A stretch of DNA of 64,000 nt, from the NCBI GenBank assembly GCA_903917345.1, contig CAIXAE010000003.1, positions 1 through 64,000 on the forward strand. Reading direction: 5' to 3'. This DNA is from an uncultured Methylococcaceae bacterium. Lineage in GTDB: Bacteria; Pseudomonadota; Gammaproteobacteria; Methylococcales; Methylomonadaceae. The first letter of the stretch is position 1. The number at the start of each line of letters is the position of its first letter. The notes beneath the pieces were generated by a model. That model made no database searches, had not been told where the DNA came from, and saw only the letters and a list, made by a program, of their open reading frames with translations. Below, piece by piece: positions 37,810 to 47,365 of this stretch. The translations under genes and the position numbers were made by a program.

Positions 37810-39012
37810 TTGAAACGTATTTTATTGGGTGTTACTGGGGGTATTGCGGCTTATAAGTCAGCTGAATTAGTGCGCTTATTAAGAAAACAAGGTGCTGAAG
37901 TGCAAGTGGTGATGACAAAATCAGCAATGCAATTTATCAGTCCGTTAACATTTCAAGCCTTGTCAGGAAATCCTGTCCATACAGAGTTGTTAGATGCCGA
38001 TGTCGAAAATGCCATGGGTCATATTAGTTTGGCGCGCTGGGCGGATGTGTTACTGATCGCTCCTGCGACTGCTAATACCTTAGCAAAATTAGCGCATGGT
38101 TTAGCAGATGATTTATTATCGACGCTCTATTTAGCGGCTACTTGTCCGGTTTATGTCGCGCCGGCTATGAACCAGGCGATGTGGAATAAAGTAGTCACTC
38201 AAGAAAACAGACAGACATTACTTCGTCATGGCGTTAAGTTTATTGGCCCAGAACAAGGTGACCAAGCGTGTGGCGAAACAGGTTATGGACGGATGTCTGA
38301 ACCGACGGCTATTTGTGCACAATTATTAGCAAATGATAAGCCTGATCTTTTAACAATATCACAATACTTAAAAGGGCATAAAATTTTGATAAGTGCCGGC
38401 CCCACTCGTGAGCCCTTGGATCCTGTGCGCTATCTAACGAATCGTAGTTCAGGAAAAATGGGTTACGCTTTAGCAACTGCGGCTTTAAAAGCGGGTGCAG
38501 AAGTAACCTTAATAAGTGGCCCCGTTGCATTATCTGCACCTGCCGGTGTTGAATTAATTAAAGTAACAACAGCAGAAGAAATGTATCAGGCTGTGATGTC
38601 AAAAGTTGCAACGCAGAATATTTATATTGGCGCGGCAGCAGTGGCAGATTACAGTCCAGTACTGAGTCAGCCCGAGAAAATCAAAAAACAAGCTGATCAA
38701 TTAACGATTGTTCTGCAAAAAAACAAAGATATCTTAGCCGCGGTAGCAGCGGATACATCTCGGCCTTTTACGGTAGGATTTGCGGCAGAAACGCATGATC
38801 TTGAGAACTATGCGCGCAATAAATTAAGTCGAAAGAATTTAGATATGATTGCGGCAAATTGGGTAGGTCAAGAGCAGGGCGGTTTTGACAGCGAACAAAA
38901 TGCCTTACATGTTTTTTGGGCTAATGGCGATAAATCCTTTCCCATGACAGATAAAACTCAATTAGCTAAACAGTTAATGGCGCTGATTGCTGAGCGTATA
39001 CAAGCCGTTTAA
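37810..39012 (+). CDS. coaBC: Bifunctional phosphopantothenoylcysteine decarboxylase/synthase
   Basis: A 400-residue CoA-biosynthesis enzyme. The N-terminal CoaC flavoprotein (about 1-185) has LLGVTGGIAAYKSAELVRLLR, the active-site histidine region NAMGHISLARWAD, APATANTLAKLAHGLADDLLS and the PAMNQAMW motif. The C-terminal CoaB ligase has ILISAGPTREPLDPVRYLTNRSSGKMGYALA and AAVADYSP. The start is TTG at 37810 (MKRILLGVT) with AAAGG eight bases upstream; no ATG fits. It is convergent with the methyltransferase gene, five bases away. Confidence 0.97.
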   Translation: MKRILLGVTGGIAAYKSAELVRLLRKQGAEVQVVMTKSAMQFISPLTFQALSGNPVHTELLDADVENAMGHISLARWADVLLIAPATANTLAKLAHGLADDLLSTLYLAATCPVYVAPAMNQAMWNKVVTQENRQTLLRHGVKFIGPEQGDQACGETGYGRMSEPTAICAQLLANDKPDLLTISQYLKGHKILISAGPTREPLDPVRYLTNRSSGKMGYALATAALKAGAEVTLISGPVALSAPAGVELIKVTTAEEMYQAVMSKVATQNIYIGAAAVADYSPVLSQPEKIKKQADQLTIVLQKNKDILAAVAADTSRPFTVGFAAETHDLENYARNKLSRKNLDMIAANWVGQEQGGFDSEQNALHVFWANGDKSFPMTDKTQLAKQLMALIAERIQAV

Positions 39013-39017
39013 GCGTT

Positions 39018-39635
39018 TTATTTCCTGGCTTCAATCAGCTTTATGAGGTGGCTGCTTCTCTGATCAACGATCACCCATGCAAAGCCCGCAGCTTTAACAT
39101 TTCTTATGGTGTTTCTATTAATGTTCGCACCGACTAAGGTGAGTACGATAGGATTAAGCAAGTTCATGACTTTAGCTAAAAATGGGTGCGTACTAATCAC
39201 ATGTTCGAGCAACAAAACCTGACCTCCGGGTTTGCAAACACGGTAAAGCTCTTTTAGGCCTTTAAGCGCTTGAGGAACTGAACAAAATACAAAAGACGCG
39301 ATGACGGTGTCAAAACTATTATCGGCAAAAGCGAGTGATTGAGTATCCATTAAATCTAACTCCACTTTTATGGCTTTAGTAGTTTTTCTCTGCGTTGCTT
39401 GTTTCAGCATTTCGGGACTAAAATCAATCGCAGTCACTCGCGCTCCGGGTGGGTAATATTCAAAATTCTTACCGGTGCCTACCCCCACTTCAAGTACATG
39501 GTGGCCTTCAACCTTGGACCACAACTTCTTTCTCCAAGACTTGAAAAATAAGCCTTCCATCATCGCCTCCATGATTTCAAAATAAGGTGCAATTCGATCG
39601 TATCTTTTCCTGATGAGGTCGTTTTCTGTTTTCAT
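39018..39635 (-). CDS. Class I SAM-dependent methyltransferase (UbiE/PmtA-like)
   Basis: A 205-residue methyltransferase. The SAM loop is VLEVGVGTGKNFEYYPPGARVTAIDFSPEML (about 48-78), followed by FADNSFDTVIASFVFCSVP and a VCKPGGQVLLLEHV strand. The organisation resembles phosphatidylethanolamine or quinone methyltransferases, but the substrate cannot be determined. It is divergent from ribA. Confidence 0.85.
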   Translation of the reverse strand: MKTENDLIRKRYDRIAPYFEIMEAMMEGLFFKSWRKKLWSKVEGHHVLEVGVGTGKNFEYYPPGARVTAIDFSPEMLKQATQRKTTKAIKVELDLMDTQSLAFADNSFDTVIASFVFCSVPQALKGLKELYRVCKPGGQVLLLEHVISTHPFLAKVMNLLNPIVLTLVGANINRNTIRNVKAAGFAWVIVDQRSSHLIKLIEARK

Positions 39636-39788
39636 AATAGTTTTAGCATGTGAGTTAACTAGTTGAATATTACAGTGAGATATCGAGCTTCATCAACATT
39701 AATCTTATCGGTCGTGTAAAATAGCATCAACAAGCAAGTTTTATTTTTACCCAATCATTGGGTGACTGTATTTTGGATTTTTATAGAC

Positions 39789-40394
39789 GTGATAGAACAG
39801 GTACAAGATTTAGTTCAAACTAGACTCCCGACTGAGCAAGGTGAGTTTGTCTTACATTACTATAGCAATACGATAGACAATAAAGAGCACATGGCCTTAG
39901 TGAAAGGTGATGTGGCTAATAAAGAAAATGTGCCTGTGCGTATTCATTCCGAATGTTTTACGGGGGATGTTTTAGGTTCTAGACGTTGTGATTGTGGCGA
40001 GCAATTAGCAATGGCCATGCAGTTGATTAATGATTTAGGTTGTGGTGTTCTAATTTATCTTAGACAAGAAGGTCGTGGGATTGGTTTATTAAAGAAGCTC
40101 CAAGCCTATAACCTTCAAGATGAGGGTATGGACACCGTTGATGCAAATATTCATTTGGGTTATTTGGCGGATGAAAGAGAATATAACATCGCCGGATTAA
40201 TATTAGAAAGTTTGCACGTTAAGTCGGTGCAATTACTGACTAATAATCCAGAAAAGATAGAGTCTTTAACTCAGTTAGGTATCCATGTTACGGGTCGTAT
40301 TCCCGTACAAGTTGTCGCCCATGATGAGAACGTGGGGTACTTAAAAACTAAAGCTAAAAAAATGGCACATATGCTTTTTGAACCTAAGTCTTAG
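39789..40394 (+). CDS. ribA: GTP cyclohydrolase II
   Basis: The first enzyme of riboflavin synthesis, opening GTP. Zinc cysteines lie in CFTGDVLGSRRCDCGEQL, and the signature YLRQEGRGIGLLKKLQAYNLQD and LTNNPEKIESL follow. No RibB (DHBP synthase) domain is attached. I chose GTG 39789 (201 residues), because it places the LPTEQGEF motif at the same distance from the N-terminus as in E. coli RibA; a GTG at 39762 would add nine residues. It overlaps the amidohydrolase gene tail to tail by 11 bases. Confidence 0.93.
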   Translation: MIEQVQDLVQTRLPTEQGEFVLHYYSNTIDNKEHMALVKGDVANKENVPVRIHSECFTGDVLGSRRCDCGEQLAMAMQLINDLGCGVLIYLRQEGRGIGLLKKLQAYNLQDEGMDTVDANIHLGYLADEREYNIAGLILESLHVKSVQLLTNNPEKIESLTQLGIHVTGRIPVQVVAHDENVGYLKTKAKKMAHMLFEPKS

Positions 40395-41565
40395 ATCCTA
40401 AAAAAATATCTACTAATTTAACCCAATATTCGGCACCGATAGATAAAATATCATCGTTAAAGTCATAATGTGGGTTATGCAATAAGCAACTGTTTTCAGA
40501 TGATCCGTTACCAATCCAAAGGTAGCACCCCGGCTTTTCTTGAAGCATAAAAGCAAAATCTTCAGACCCCATGCTCGGCGTGGGGTTGGTGTTAACCCCC
40601 TCTTTTCCAGCTACCGCTATAGCAGCTTCTAAAGCGATGGCTGTTTCTCCTTCTGTATTAAAAGTGACTGGATAGCCTGCATTTTCGGGATTAAATGCTA
40701 GCGTTGCATCAATTTCAAAGCCTGTGCATATATGTTGTACTAAGTGGCTCAACTTATCAGCGATTAACGTTTTTACTTGTTGGCTGAAGCATCTAAAAGT
40801 CCCTCTTAATACGACTGATTCTGGAATGGCATTCCATGTATTACCCGCATGAATTTGCGTAATACTCACTACTGCCGCATCGGCTGGGTTAATGTTTCTA
40901 CTCACAATACTTTGTATTGCCGTGATAAGTTGTGCCGCCGCTAAGATCGCGTCATTACCTAAATGAGGCATGGCAGCATGCGTGGCTAGGCCCGTCAGCG
41001 TAATTTCAAAACAATCAAAAGAGGCCATTATTGCGCCTGTTTTAACGGCAAAGTGACCGGTAGGGATATCCGGGAAATTATGCATCCCAAATACGCAGTC
41101 AGCCGGAAACTGTTCAAACAGTCCATCCGTTATCATTTGCTGGGCGCCAGCCCGACCTTCTTCTGCGGGTTGGAAAATGAAATAAACAGTCCCATTAAAG
41201 TTTTTATTTTCAGATAGATATTTAGCTGCGCCGAGGAGCATTGCAGAATGCCCATCATGACCGCAAGCGTGCATCTTTCCGTCATGACAAGATTTATGGG
41301 CAAAAGTATTTTTTTCTTGGATGAATAAAGCATCCATATCGGCTCTTAGGGCAATCTTTTTGTCGCTATCACCGGCTGAAAGAGTTGCAACTACCCCGGT
41401 TTTTCCTAAGCCTTGATGTACCTCTAGGCCAAAGTTCTTAAGTTTTTCAGCAATAAATGCCGCGGTTTGGGTTTCTTCAAAAGCGGTTTCAGGAAATTGA
41501 TGCAAATGCTGACGCCATTGGCGCATTTCACTGTGTAATTGCTCAAGAGTATGGCTTAGCGTCAT
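40384..41565 (-). CDS. M20D family amidohydrolase (hippurate hydrolase-like)
   Basis: A 393-residue zinc/manganese hydrolase of the HipO/AbgA group, which cleaves N-acyl amino acids or related amides. Metal-ligand motifs: MHACGHDGHSAMLLGAA (about 97-113), FQPAEEGRAGAQQMI with the catalytic Glu pair, and FGMHNFP; the dimerisation domain is in the middle, and PSMGSEDFAFML is near the C-terminus. The natural substrate is unknown; neighbours give no clue. Confidence 0.9.
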   Translation of the reverse strand: MTLSHTLEQLHSEMRQWRQHLHQFPETAFEETQTAAFIAEKLKNFGLEVHQGLGKTGVVATLSAGDSDKKIALRADMDALFIQEKNTFAHKSCHDGKMHACGHDGHSAMLLGAAKYLSENKNFNGTVYFIFQPAEEGRAGAQQMITDGLFEQFPADCVFGMHNFPDIPTGHFAVKTGAIMASFDCFEITLTGLATHAAMPHLGNDAILAAAQLITAIQSIVSRNINPADAAVVSITQIHAGNTWNAIPESVVLRGTFRCFSQQVKTLIADKLSHLVQHICTGFEIDATLAFNPENAGYPVTFNTEGETAIALEAAIAVAGKEGVNTNPTPSMGSEDFAFMLQEKPGCYLWIGNGSSENSCLLHNPHYDFNDDILSIGAEYWVKLVDIFLGSKT

Positions 41566-41712
41566 AGTCGAATTGATTTTAAATGGATTAAAGAGGCATG
41601 CTAAATGGGTTTGATCTTATTAACAAGTATCAATACCAAATTACCTTACGATTGTGATAGAAATAAGATTTTGTTAGTATGATCAACCTCTTTAATGTTT
41701 TGCCTATTTGGT

Positions 41713-41895
41713 ATGACTGATACAAAAATTGAATGCAACCTTTGTGGATTACCCGTTGAAATATTTGTGTTCTCGTTAAAAACACCTCAAGGAGAAAAGG
41801 TGTTTTGTTGTGAGGGTTGTAAGTCTATTTTTCAATTGTTGAACGAAGATAGATTGTTAATGGCCCCAGAAGTACGTGTAAGTCAAAAAGATTAA
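41713..41895 (+). CDS. Small metal-binding protein like the N-terminal domain of P-type ATPases
   Basis: A 60-residue protein, start ATG 41713 (MTDTKIECNLC), with CNLCGLP and FCCEGCKSIFQLL. This matches the putative metal-binding domain that precedes copper P-type ATPases such as CcoI (PF12156-type), but here it stands alone with no ATPase attached or nearby. It could be a metal carrier or a remnant of a longer gene. The frame extends six residues upstream to 41695. It is convergent with exbD, overlapping by four bases. Confidence 0.7.
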   Translation: MTDTKIECNLCGLPVEIFVFSLKTPQGEKVFCCEGCKSIFQLLNEDRLLMAPEVRVSQKD

Positions 41896-42302
41896 TGTTC
41901 TATCGTTACAAAAGACATTTTTGTAACGCCGGCATGTTGCACGGTCGCCATTACTTCCGCTAATTTTTCATAAACAACAGCTTTGTCTGCATACAGATGC
42001 ACACCGATATCGGGTGTCTTTTCTAGTTCTGTCTTTAAGTTACTTTCGAGTGTGGCTAAATCAGCAATAGCATTTTTATTAATGTTGATAGCACCTTGCG
42101 CATCAATCCCTAATTGCAACGGTTGTTTATGAACATCCGCTGTTGTTTGGGCTGTTTTAGGTAAATTAACATGCACCGATTGAGTGAGTAGTGGCGCAGT
42201 AACTAATAAAATGATTACTAGCACTAACATGACATCCACTAACGGCGTAACGTTAATTTCACTTAAAGCGTTTTCATCTTCAGATTGAGGTTTAAAAGCC
42301 AT
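41892..42302 (-). CDS. exbD: Biopolymer transport protein ExbD
   Basis: A 136-residue protein with a single transmembrane helix (about 18-40, INVTPLVDVMLVLVIILLVTAP) carrying the conserved aspartate of the proton channel, and a periplasmic domain ending in VQHAGVTKMSFVTIEH. It forms the TonB energising complex with ExbB. It is the last gene of tonB-exbB-exbD, three bases after exbB. Confidence 0.94.
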   Translation of the reverse strand: MAFKPQSEDENALSEINVTPLVDVMLVLVIILLVTAPLLTQSVHVNLPKTAQTTADVHKQPLQLGIDAQGAININKNAIADLATLESNLKTELEKTPDIGVHLYADKAVVYEKLAEVMATVQHAGVTKMSFVTIEH

Positions 42303-42305
42303 GGG

Positions 42306-42968
42306 TTAGCCCTGAGTGTTTTTATTGTCCAACGCGACAGTCATAAAGCCTGCGATAAAGTTTTCCATACTGGCACGTTGAATTTTTAAATGGCGAAGTG
42401 CAAAGTTATAAGCCAATACAGCCGGCACAGCAACGGCAATACCAATAGCAGTTGCGATTAAGGCATCACCGATAGGCCCTGCTACCACATCTAAACTGGT
42501 AGAGCCGCTTGCTGTAATATCATGCATGGCGTGCATAATGCCTAAAACCGTGCCAAATAGACCGACAAAAGGTGCGGTACTTCCAATACTGGCTAATAGC
42601 GTTAAGCCAAACTCTAAAGAGTGTTGTTCTTTTTGGAGCTGAGCACGAATATTTTGTTCCAGTAATTCGCTGATATCACCGGTATGTTTTAATTGTTTTC
42701 CGGCCGCTTTTTTATGCTCTTCTAACCACGTTTTTCCTGCATAAGCTAATCGCGCTTCAGAGCCTAAGGCGATATCATCATCTAAACTGTCAAACTGATT
42801 TAGATTAGCTAAGCTCCAGAATGCATTCTCAAAGCGCGTATTGCAACGACTGTTGTTAATAAACTGCCAGCTTTTAAATAGAATTAGTGTCCAAGTAATA
42901 ACCGAAAAAAAGATTAAGGTATAAAGCGTTCCATCGATAATGAATTGGGGAGAGATGTTTTCAGACAT
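42306..42968 (-). CDS. exbB: MotA/TolQ/ExbB proton channel protein ExbB
   Basis: A 220-residue inner-membrane protein with three transmembrane helices: about 12-30, 125-150 and 165-195. The conserved GLTLLASIGSTAPFVGLFGTVLGIMHAM and GDALIATAIGIAVAVPAVLAYN are typical of ExbB. It is upstream of exbD and downstream of tonB, which favours ExbB over TolQ. Confidence 0.94.
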   Translation of the reverse strand: MSENISPQFIIDGTLYTLIFFSVITWTLILFKSWQFINNSRCNTRFENAFWSLANLNQFDSLDDDIALGSEARLAYAGKTWLEEHKKAAGKQLKHTGDISELLEQNIRAQLQKEQHSLEFGLTLLASIGSTAPFVGLFGTVLGIMHAMHDITASGSTSLDVVAGPIGDALIATAIGIAVAVPAVLAYNFALRHLKIQRASMENFIAGFMTVALDNKNTQG

Positions 42969-43002
42969 ATTTTATTATCCTTTTATTTAGAGTGAATAAG
43001 CG

Positions 43003-43749
43003 TTAGTGATCAAGTTTAAATTGGAGTTTTTGCACAGCACGTTGACTAACAGGCGTTCCATCGACTATTTTTTCTTTAAATTTCCACTTTTTAATGGCAG
43101 TGAGTGCGGCTTCGTTAAAAATCTCTTCGGGTTCAGCGCTAATGACAACGGCATTATCAACTGTTCCGTCTGTTTTGACGGTAAATTCTACTTTTACCCA
43201 ACCTTCAATGTGGCGTCTTGTCGCTATTGAGGGGTATTCGGGCGGCACTCTAAATAGAGGCATCACACCAGAGCTAGCTGCCGAGTTGGTAGTAGGAGGC
43301 TGTTTACTATTAGGTGCGGGTGTATTGGGTTGTGTTTGGGTTGTGACTGCCGGCGCAGATACTGCGGGAGTAGGCAAAGTAACGGGTTGAGTTACGAGTG
43401 CTGGCGATTCAGCAGGAATGGGTTCTGGGCTTTTATCTTTAATGACTATGGGCGCTGGTTTTTTTATGTTCGCCGGTGTTTTAACCGTTTTAGGTTTCTC
43501 AGGGTCTTTGGTGGGTAAGGGTTTAGCGACCTCGGTAGGCTTAGTCGCACCACTGTGCATTTCTATACTCATTAAAAGGAGAGGCTCAGTTTTTTCAAGG
43601 GGTATTTTTTTTAAAAGATAAAACGCTAAACCGATATGAACTAATGCGACACCCATTAAAAAAACAATCATCATCCATGTGCTTTTTTTGTGTGCCTCAA
43701 TTGGATTAGCGGCTAGCTTATTAGAATAAGACGATTTAATTAATGACAT
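43003..43749 (-). CDS. tonB: Energy transducer TonB
   Basis: A bitopic protein with an N-terminal cytoplasmic stub, a transmembrane helix (about 26-46 of this product, MMIVFLMGVALVHIGLAFYLL), a long Pro/Lys-rich periplasmic spacer, and the C-terminal TonB domain (PPEYPSIATRRHIEGWVKVEFTV, then AALTAIKKWKFKE). I chose ATG 43749 (248 residues); the frame extends ten residues further to 43779. It powers outer-membrane receptors with ExbB and ExbD. No TonB-dependent receptor gene is in the window. Confidence 0.9.
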   Translation of the reverse strand: MSLIKSSYSNKLAANPIEAHKKSTWMMIVFLMGVALVHIGLAFYLLKKIPLEKTEPLLLMSIEMHSGATKPTEVAKPLPTKDPEKPKTVKTPANIKKPAPIVIKDKSPEPIPAESPALVTQPVTLPTPAVSAPAVTTQTQPNTPAPNSKQPPTTNSAASSGVMPLFRVPPEYPSIATRRHIEGWVKVEFTVKTDGTVDNAVVISAEPEEIFNEAALTAIKKWKFKEKIVDGTPVSQRAVQKLQFKLDH

Positions 43750-43902
43750 TAAGTAAATGGCTCTGGGTATTTTTGTCAATAACTGTGGCTGACTTATGCG
43801 TAAAAATGAGTGGTTTCTGCCTATTATACTGAGGACAGGGCATCAGTATGAATCTATATTAATCTTAAATTGGCACAGTAAGTGCTTTTAATTAAAGGCT
43901 GT

Positions 43903-43989
43903 ATGATGAATAACGCACTAAAGTCGAGCTATCTAGCTTTATTAGGCTTGATTATAGCGTTGAGGCATTTATATCACGCACTAAAATGA
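43903..43989 (+). CDS. Possible 28-residue hydrophobic peptide upstream of ihfB
   Basis: The frame MMNNALKSSYLALLGLIIAL followed by RHLYHALK has AAAGG four bases upstream of its ATG and one potential transmembrane helix. Its stop overlaps ATG 43986 as ATGA; that second frame leads into ihfB. The arrangement suggests a leader peptide coupled to ihfB, but the evidence is thin and a chance ORF is possible. Confidence 0.25.
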   Translation: MMNNALKSSYLALLGLIIALRHLYHALK

Positions 43990-44048
43990 GTCAGATGACC
44001 TGTAAGGTTACTGTTTTGGCTCGTGTATTTTGTTGTTACTGGACAAAT

Positions 44049-44360
44049 ATGACTAAATCAGAATTAATTGAAGTTATCGCAAAAAAACAGCCGTATTTTA
44101 CGCGTAAGCAAGTAGATGCAATGATAGATTGTATTGTTGAGGGCTTATGTCAGGCCGCTATTAATAATGAGCGGGTGGAAATAAGAGGTTTTGGTGTGTT
44201 TACCGTGCATCATCATTCTGTCCGTGTAGGACGAAATCCTAAAACGGGTGAGCTTTTAGATTTACCCGCTAATGCTTTATTGCACTTTAAGCCAGGTAAG
44301 GAATTAAGAGAACGCGTTAATGCATCCATGTTGCATACGCCGATCATCAAAGAGTTGTAA
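44049..44360 (+). CDS. ihfB: Integration host factor beta subunit
   Basis: A 103-residue DNA-bending protein of the HU/IHF family. TKSELIEVIAKKQPYF, IRGFGVFTVHHHSVRVGRNPKTGE and HFKPGKELRERVN match IHF beta better than HU or IHF alpha; the proline of GRNPKTG is the intercalating residue. The start is ATG 44049; the frame extends 21 residues upstream to 43986, but those residues are not family-like. The location ahead of glnE, not after rpsA, is unusual. Confidence 0.85.
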   Translation: MTKSELIEVIAKKQPYFTRKQVDAMIDCIVEGLCQAAINNERVEIRGFGVFTVHHHSVRVGRNPKTGELLDLPANALLHFKPGKELRERVNASMLHTPIIKEL

Positions 44361-44438
44361 TGCTTTCTAATCAAATAGGTTTATTGATCTATAAAAAGTT
44401 TAGGTATGATGGCTTTCGCCTAATACCTATCTTTTTAT

Positions 44439-47309
44439 ATGACCTCAACTATACGCTTTAAATCTGATCTTGATAAATTACCCGCGTCAATAAAGGCTGC
44501 TGTTTTAATAGCATTAGATCAGTGGGATGAGCAACTTGCTATTTTAAAGCTTGATTTACCTTTGTCACCTGCACTCACTGCCAGCTTTGTAAAAGTATGG
44601 TCTTCCAGTCAGTTTGTCGCTGATAGCTGTATTAAACATCCTGAATTACTGATTGAATTAGTTAATAAGGATGACTTGTTTAACGCCTACCAAAAACATG
44701 ATTATGCGCAACAGTTAGCTCAGTTAACGGTCGCCACCGAAGATGGATTAATGCAAAAACTCCGCTATTTTCGTCGCCAAGCAATGGTCAGAATCGCTTG
44801 GCGTGATTTAGCCGGCTGGGCGCCTCTAGCAGAAACTTTAGTCGAACTGTCATTGTTAGCCGATGCTTGTATTCAATACGCTTTAGCCTTTTTGTATCAA
44901 GAAGCCTGCGAACTTAAAGGCACCCCCGTTTTATCAGACGGTTCGCCACAACAAATCATTGTTTTAGGTATGGGTAAGTTGGGCGCTTATGAACTGAACT
45001 ATTCGTCTGATATTGATCTGATATTTGCGTATCCAGAAAATGGTGTTTTAGCGGATAGAAAAGAAACCAGCTATAGCGAGTTTTTTACGCGTCTTTGTCA
45101 GCGCTTGGTAAAGGTGTTAGATGAAATCACTATCAATGGTTTTGTATTTCGGACGGATATCCGTTTAAGACCGTTCGGTGATAGTGGCCCCGTAATCATG
45201 AGTTTTGAGGGCATGGAAAATTATTATCAAACTCAAGCGCGCGAATGGGAGCGCTATGCCATGATTAAAGCACGGCAAGTAGCGGGGGATTTTAATACCG
45301 GTGCGCAACTGATAGCGATGCTAAATGCTTTTGTGTATAGACGTTATCTCGATTATGGTGCCTTTGAAGAACTGCGTGCTTTAAAAATGCAGATTACTCA
45401 AGAGCTGCGCCGTAAAGATCGTATGGACAATGTTAAGTTGGGGCCTGGAGGTATTCGGGAGTGTGAATTTATCGGACAGGCTTTTCAGTTAATACGTGGA
45501 GGGACTGATAAATCTTTGCAAGTACGGCCTATTTTAGACGTATTAAGTCAGTTAAGTGTATTAGGTCTGTTACCCAAGGCAGATGCGGAACAGCTCATGG
45601 CTTCTTATTGTTTTTTGCGCAGAGTAGAAAATCATATCCAGCAGTACCAAGATCAACAAACCCATGATTTACCGACCAGTGATATAGGGCAACAGAGATT
45701 AGCGTATTCTTTAGATTATGCAGATTGGGATAGTTTTAAGGCTGAGTTAGATGCTGTGCGTGATGCCGTGCAAGCGATATTCGATCAAGTATTTTCAGTC
45801 TCTAAATTAGCTATAAAAGATCAAGCCAGTGTGCAGATTTGGACAGGTTTAGTTGAAGCGGAGGCTTTAGAAGCGCAACTAACCGCCTATGGATTTAAAG
45901 ACAGTATGGCCAGTTTATTGGCGATACAGCAGTTTAAGTCAGCACCCGCTATCAGACGTTTAACCGCTAAAGGCGCACAGACTTTAGATCGTTTAATGCC
46001 GCTACTCATGACGGCCTTGCAAAAGGTGGTTAATCCAGATCTCACCCTAAAACGCCTATTAGGTTTGTTTGAGGCCGTCGCAGGTAGAAATGTGTATTTA
46101 GCGTTGTTAGCAGAAAATTCAGACGCCTTAGATCAATTATTAAAGTTAGCTTCTGCCAGCACATGGGTTTGTGATTATTTGGCAAAGTATCCTGTCTTAT
46201 TCGATGAGTTATTAGATCCGTGGGCATTGTACGAGCCGCTTAAAAAAGCAGATCTAGATGCCCAGTTAGTTGAGTTATTAAAACTCATCGATAGGCAAGA
46301 TCTTGAACAAATCATGATTGTCTTACGAGAGTTTAAACATATCCATGTCTTAAAAGTCGCGGCGGCCGATATTATGGATGTGATTCCAATTAGGGTGGTG
46401 AGCGATTATTTAACAGTTATCGCAGAAAGTATTGTGGCTCAGGTGATAGAAAGTGCTTGGTTAATACTAGTTGATAAACATGGTACGCCGCCTGAAGCCG
46501 ATTTAACGCATAAAGGTTTTGCTATAGTAGGTTTTGGAAAATTGGGCGGTATTGAATTAGCCTATGGTTCTGATTTAGATTTGGTATTTATTTATGATTG
46601 TCCCGATGGTAATGCCTTAACGCTAGGAGAGCAGTCTATATCTTGTCTGCAGTTTTATGGGCGCTTGGGTTTAAAGGTCCGACATATTCTAGATACTAAA
46701 TTGTTATCAGGTGTGCTCTATGAAGTAGATATGCGCTTACGGCCCAATGGTAATTCGGGGCTATTAGTCGCGCAGATTAATGCTTACGAACAGTATTTAC
46801 AGCAGGAAGCATGGACATGGGAACATCAGGCCTTAGTGCGTGGCCGATTTATTGCCGGAGATCCATCCTTAAAAACAGCTTTTGGAGCCATACGCGCCCG
46901 TATATTAAGATTGCCCAGAGAGGTGTTAAGTTTAAAAACCGAAGTGCGAGCTATGCGAGAGAAGATGCGTGCTACTTTAGCGACTAAAGCACAACATCAA
47001 TTTGATTTAAAGCACAGTAAAGGGGGAATCGTTGATATCGAGTTTATGGTGCAGTATGGTGTTTTAGCGGGTGCCGCTAATAACCCTGGGTTGACGACTT
47101 ATACCGATAATGTACGCTTATTAGCGGATCTTGAAGCGATAGGTTTCTTTACCCCAGCCCAAGCAGAACTGTTAACTAACGCTTATTGTACTTATCGAGA
47201 CGCTGGACATCAGCAGGTATTACAAGGTGAAACGGTGATGGTGAATGCAGAAGTCGTAGCTGAATTAAGCCAGCAAGTGGTACAGGTTTGGCAGGATAAG
47301 ATGGAGTAA
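44439..47309 (+). CDS. glnE: Glutamine synthetase adenylyltransferase/deadenylase
   Basis: A 956-residue bifunctional enzyme that adds and removes AMP on glutamine synthetase according to PII state. It has two nucleotidyltransferase domains: the N-terminal one with MGKLGAYELNYSSDIDLIFAYP and RLRPFGDSGP, and the C-terminal one with GFGKLGGIELAYGSDLDLVFIYD and DMRLRPNGNSGLLV. Each is followed by a helical domain containing KLGPGGIRECEF or HSKGGIVDIEFMVQ. Length is normal. Confidence 0.97.
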   Translation: MTSTIRFKSDLDKLPASIKAAVLIALDQWDEQLAILKLDLPLSPALTASFVKVWSSSQFVADSCIKHPELLIELVNKDDLFNAYQKHDYAQQLAQLTVATEDGLMQKLRYFRRQAMVRIAWRDLAGWAPLAETLVELSLLADACIQYALAFLYQEACELKGTPVLSDGSPQQIIVLGMGKLGAYELNYSSDIDLIFAYPENGVLADRKETSYSEFFTRLCQRLVKVLDEITINGFVFRTDIRLRPFGDSGPVIMSFEGMENYYQTQAREWERYAMIKARQVAGDFNTGAQLIAMLNAFVYRRYLDYGAFEELRALKMQITQELRRKDRMDNVKLGPGGIRECEFIGQAFQLIRGGTDKSLQVRPILDVLSQLSVLGLLPKADAEQLMASYCFLRRVENHIQQYQDQQTHDLPTSDIGQQRLAYSLDYADWDSFKAELDAVRDAVQAIFDQVFSVSKLAIKDQASVQIWTGLVEAEALEAQLTAYGFKDSMASLLAIQQFKSAPAIRRLTAKGAQTLDRLMPLLMTALQKVVNPDLTLKRLLGLFEAVAGRNVYLALLAENSDALDQLLKLASASTWVCDYLAKYPVLFDELLDPWALYEPLKKADLDAQLVELLKLIDRQDLEQIMIVLREFKHIHVLKVAAADIMDVIPIRVVSDYLTVIAESIVAQVIESAWLILVDKHGTPPEADLTHKGFAIVGFGKLGGIELAYGSDLDLVFIYDCPDGNALTLGEQSISCLQFYGRLGLKVRHILDTKLLSGVLYEVDMRLRPNGNSGLLVAQINAYEQYLQQEAWTWEHQALVRGRFIAGDPSLKTAFGAIRARILRLPREVLSLKTEVRAMREKMRATLATKAQHQFDLKHSKGGIVDIEFMVQYGVLAGAANNPGLTTYTDNVRLLADLEAIGFFTPAQAELLTNAYCTYRDAGHQQVLQGETVMVNAEVVAELSQQVVQVWQDKME

Positions 47310-47365
47310 CAAAAATTTGTTATCCTTCTATAAATCATTCTGTTAAAGGCTTAGCAAGGAGAGTT

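Noticed and set aside
39636-39788. FMN riboswitch before ribA
   Set aside because: The region is short, and I could not find the conserved RFN-element blocks.
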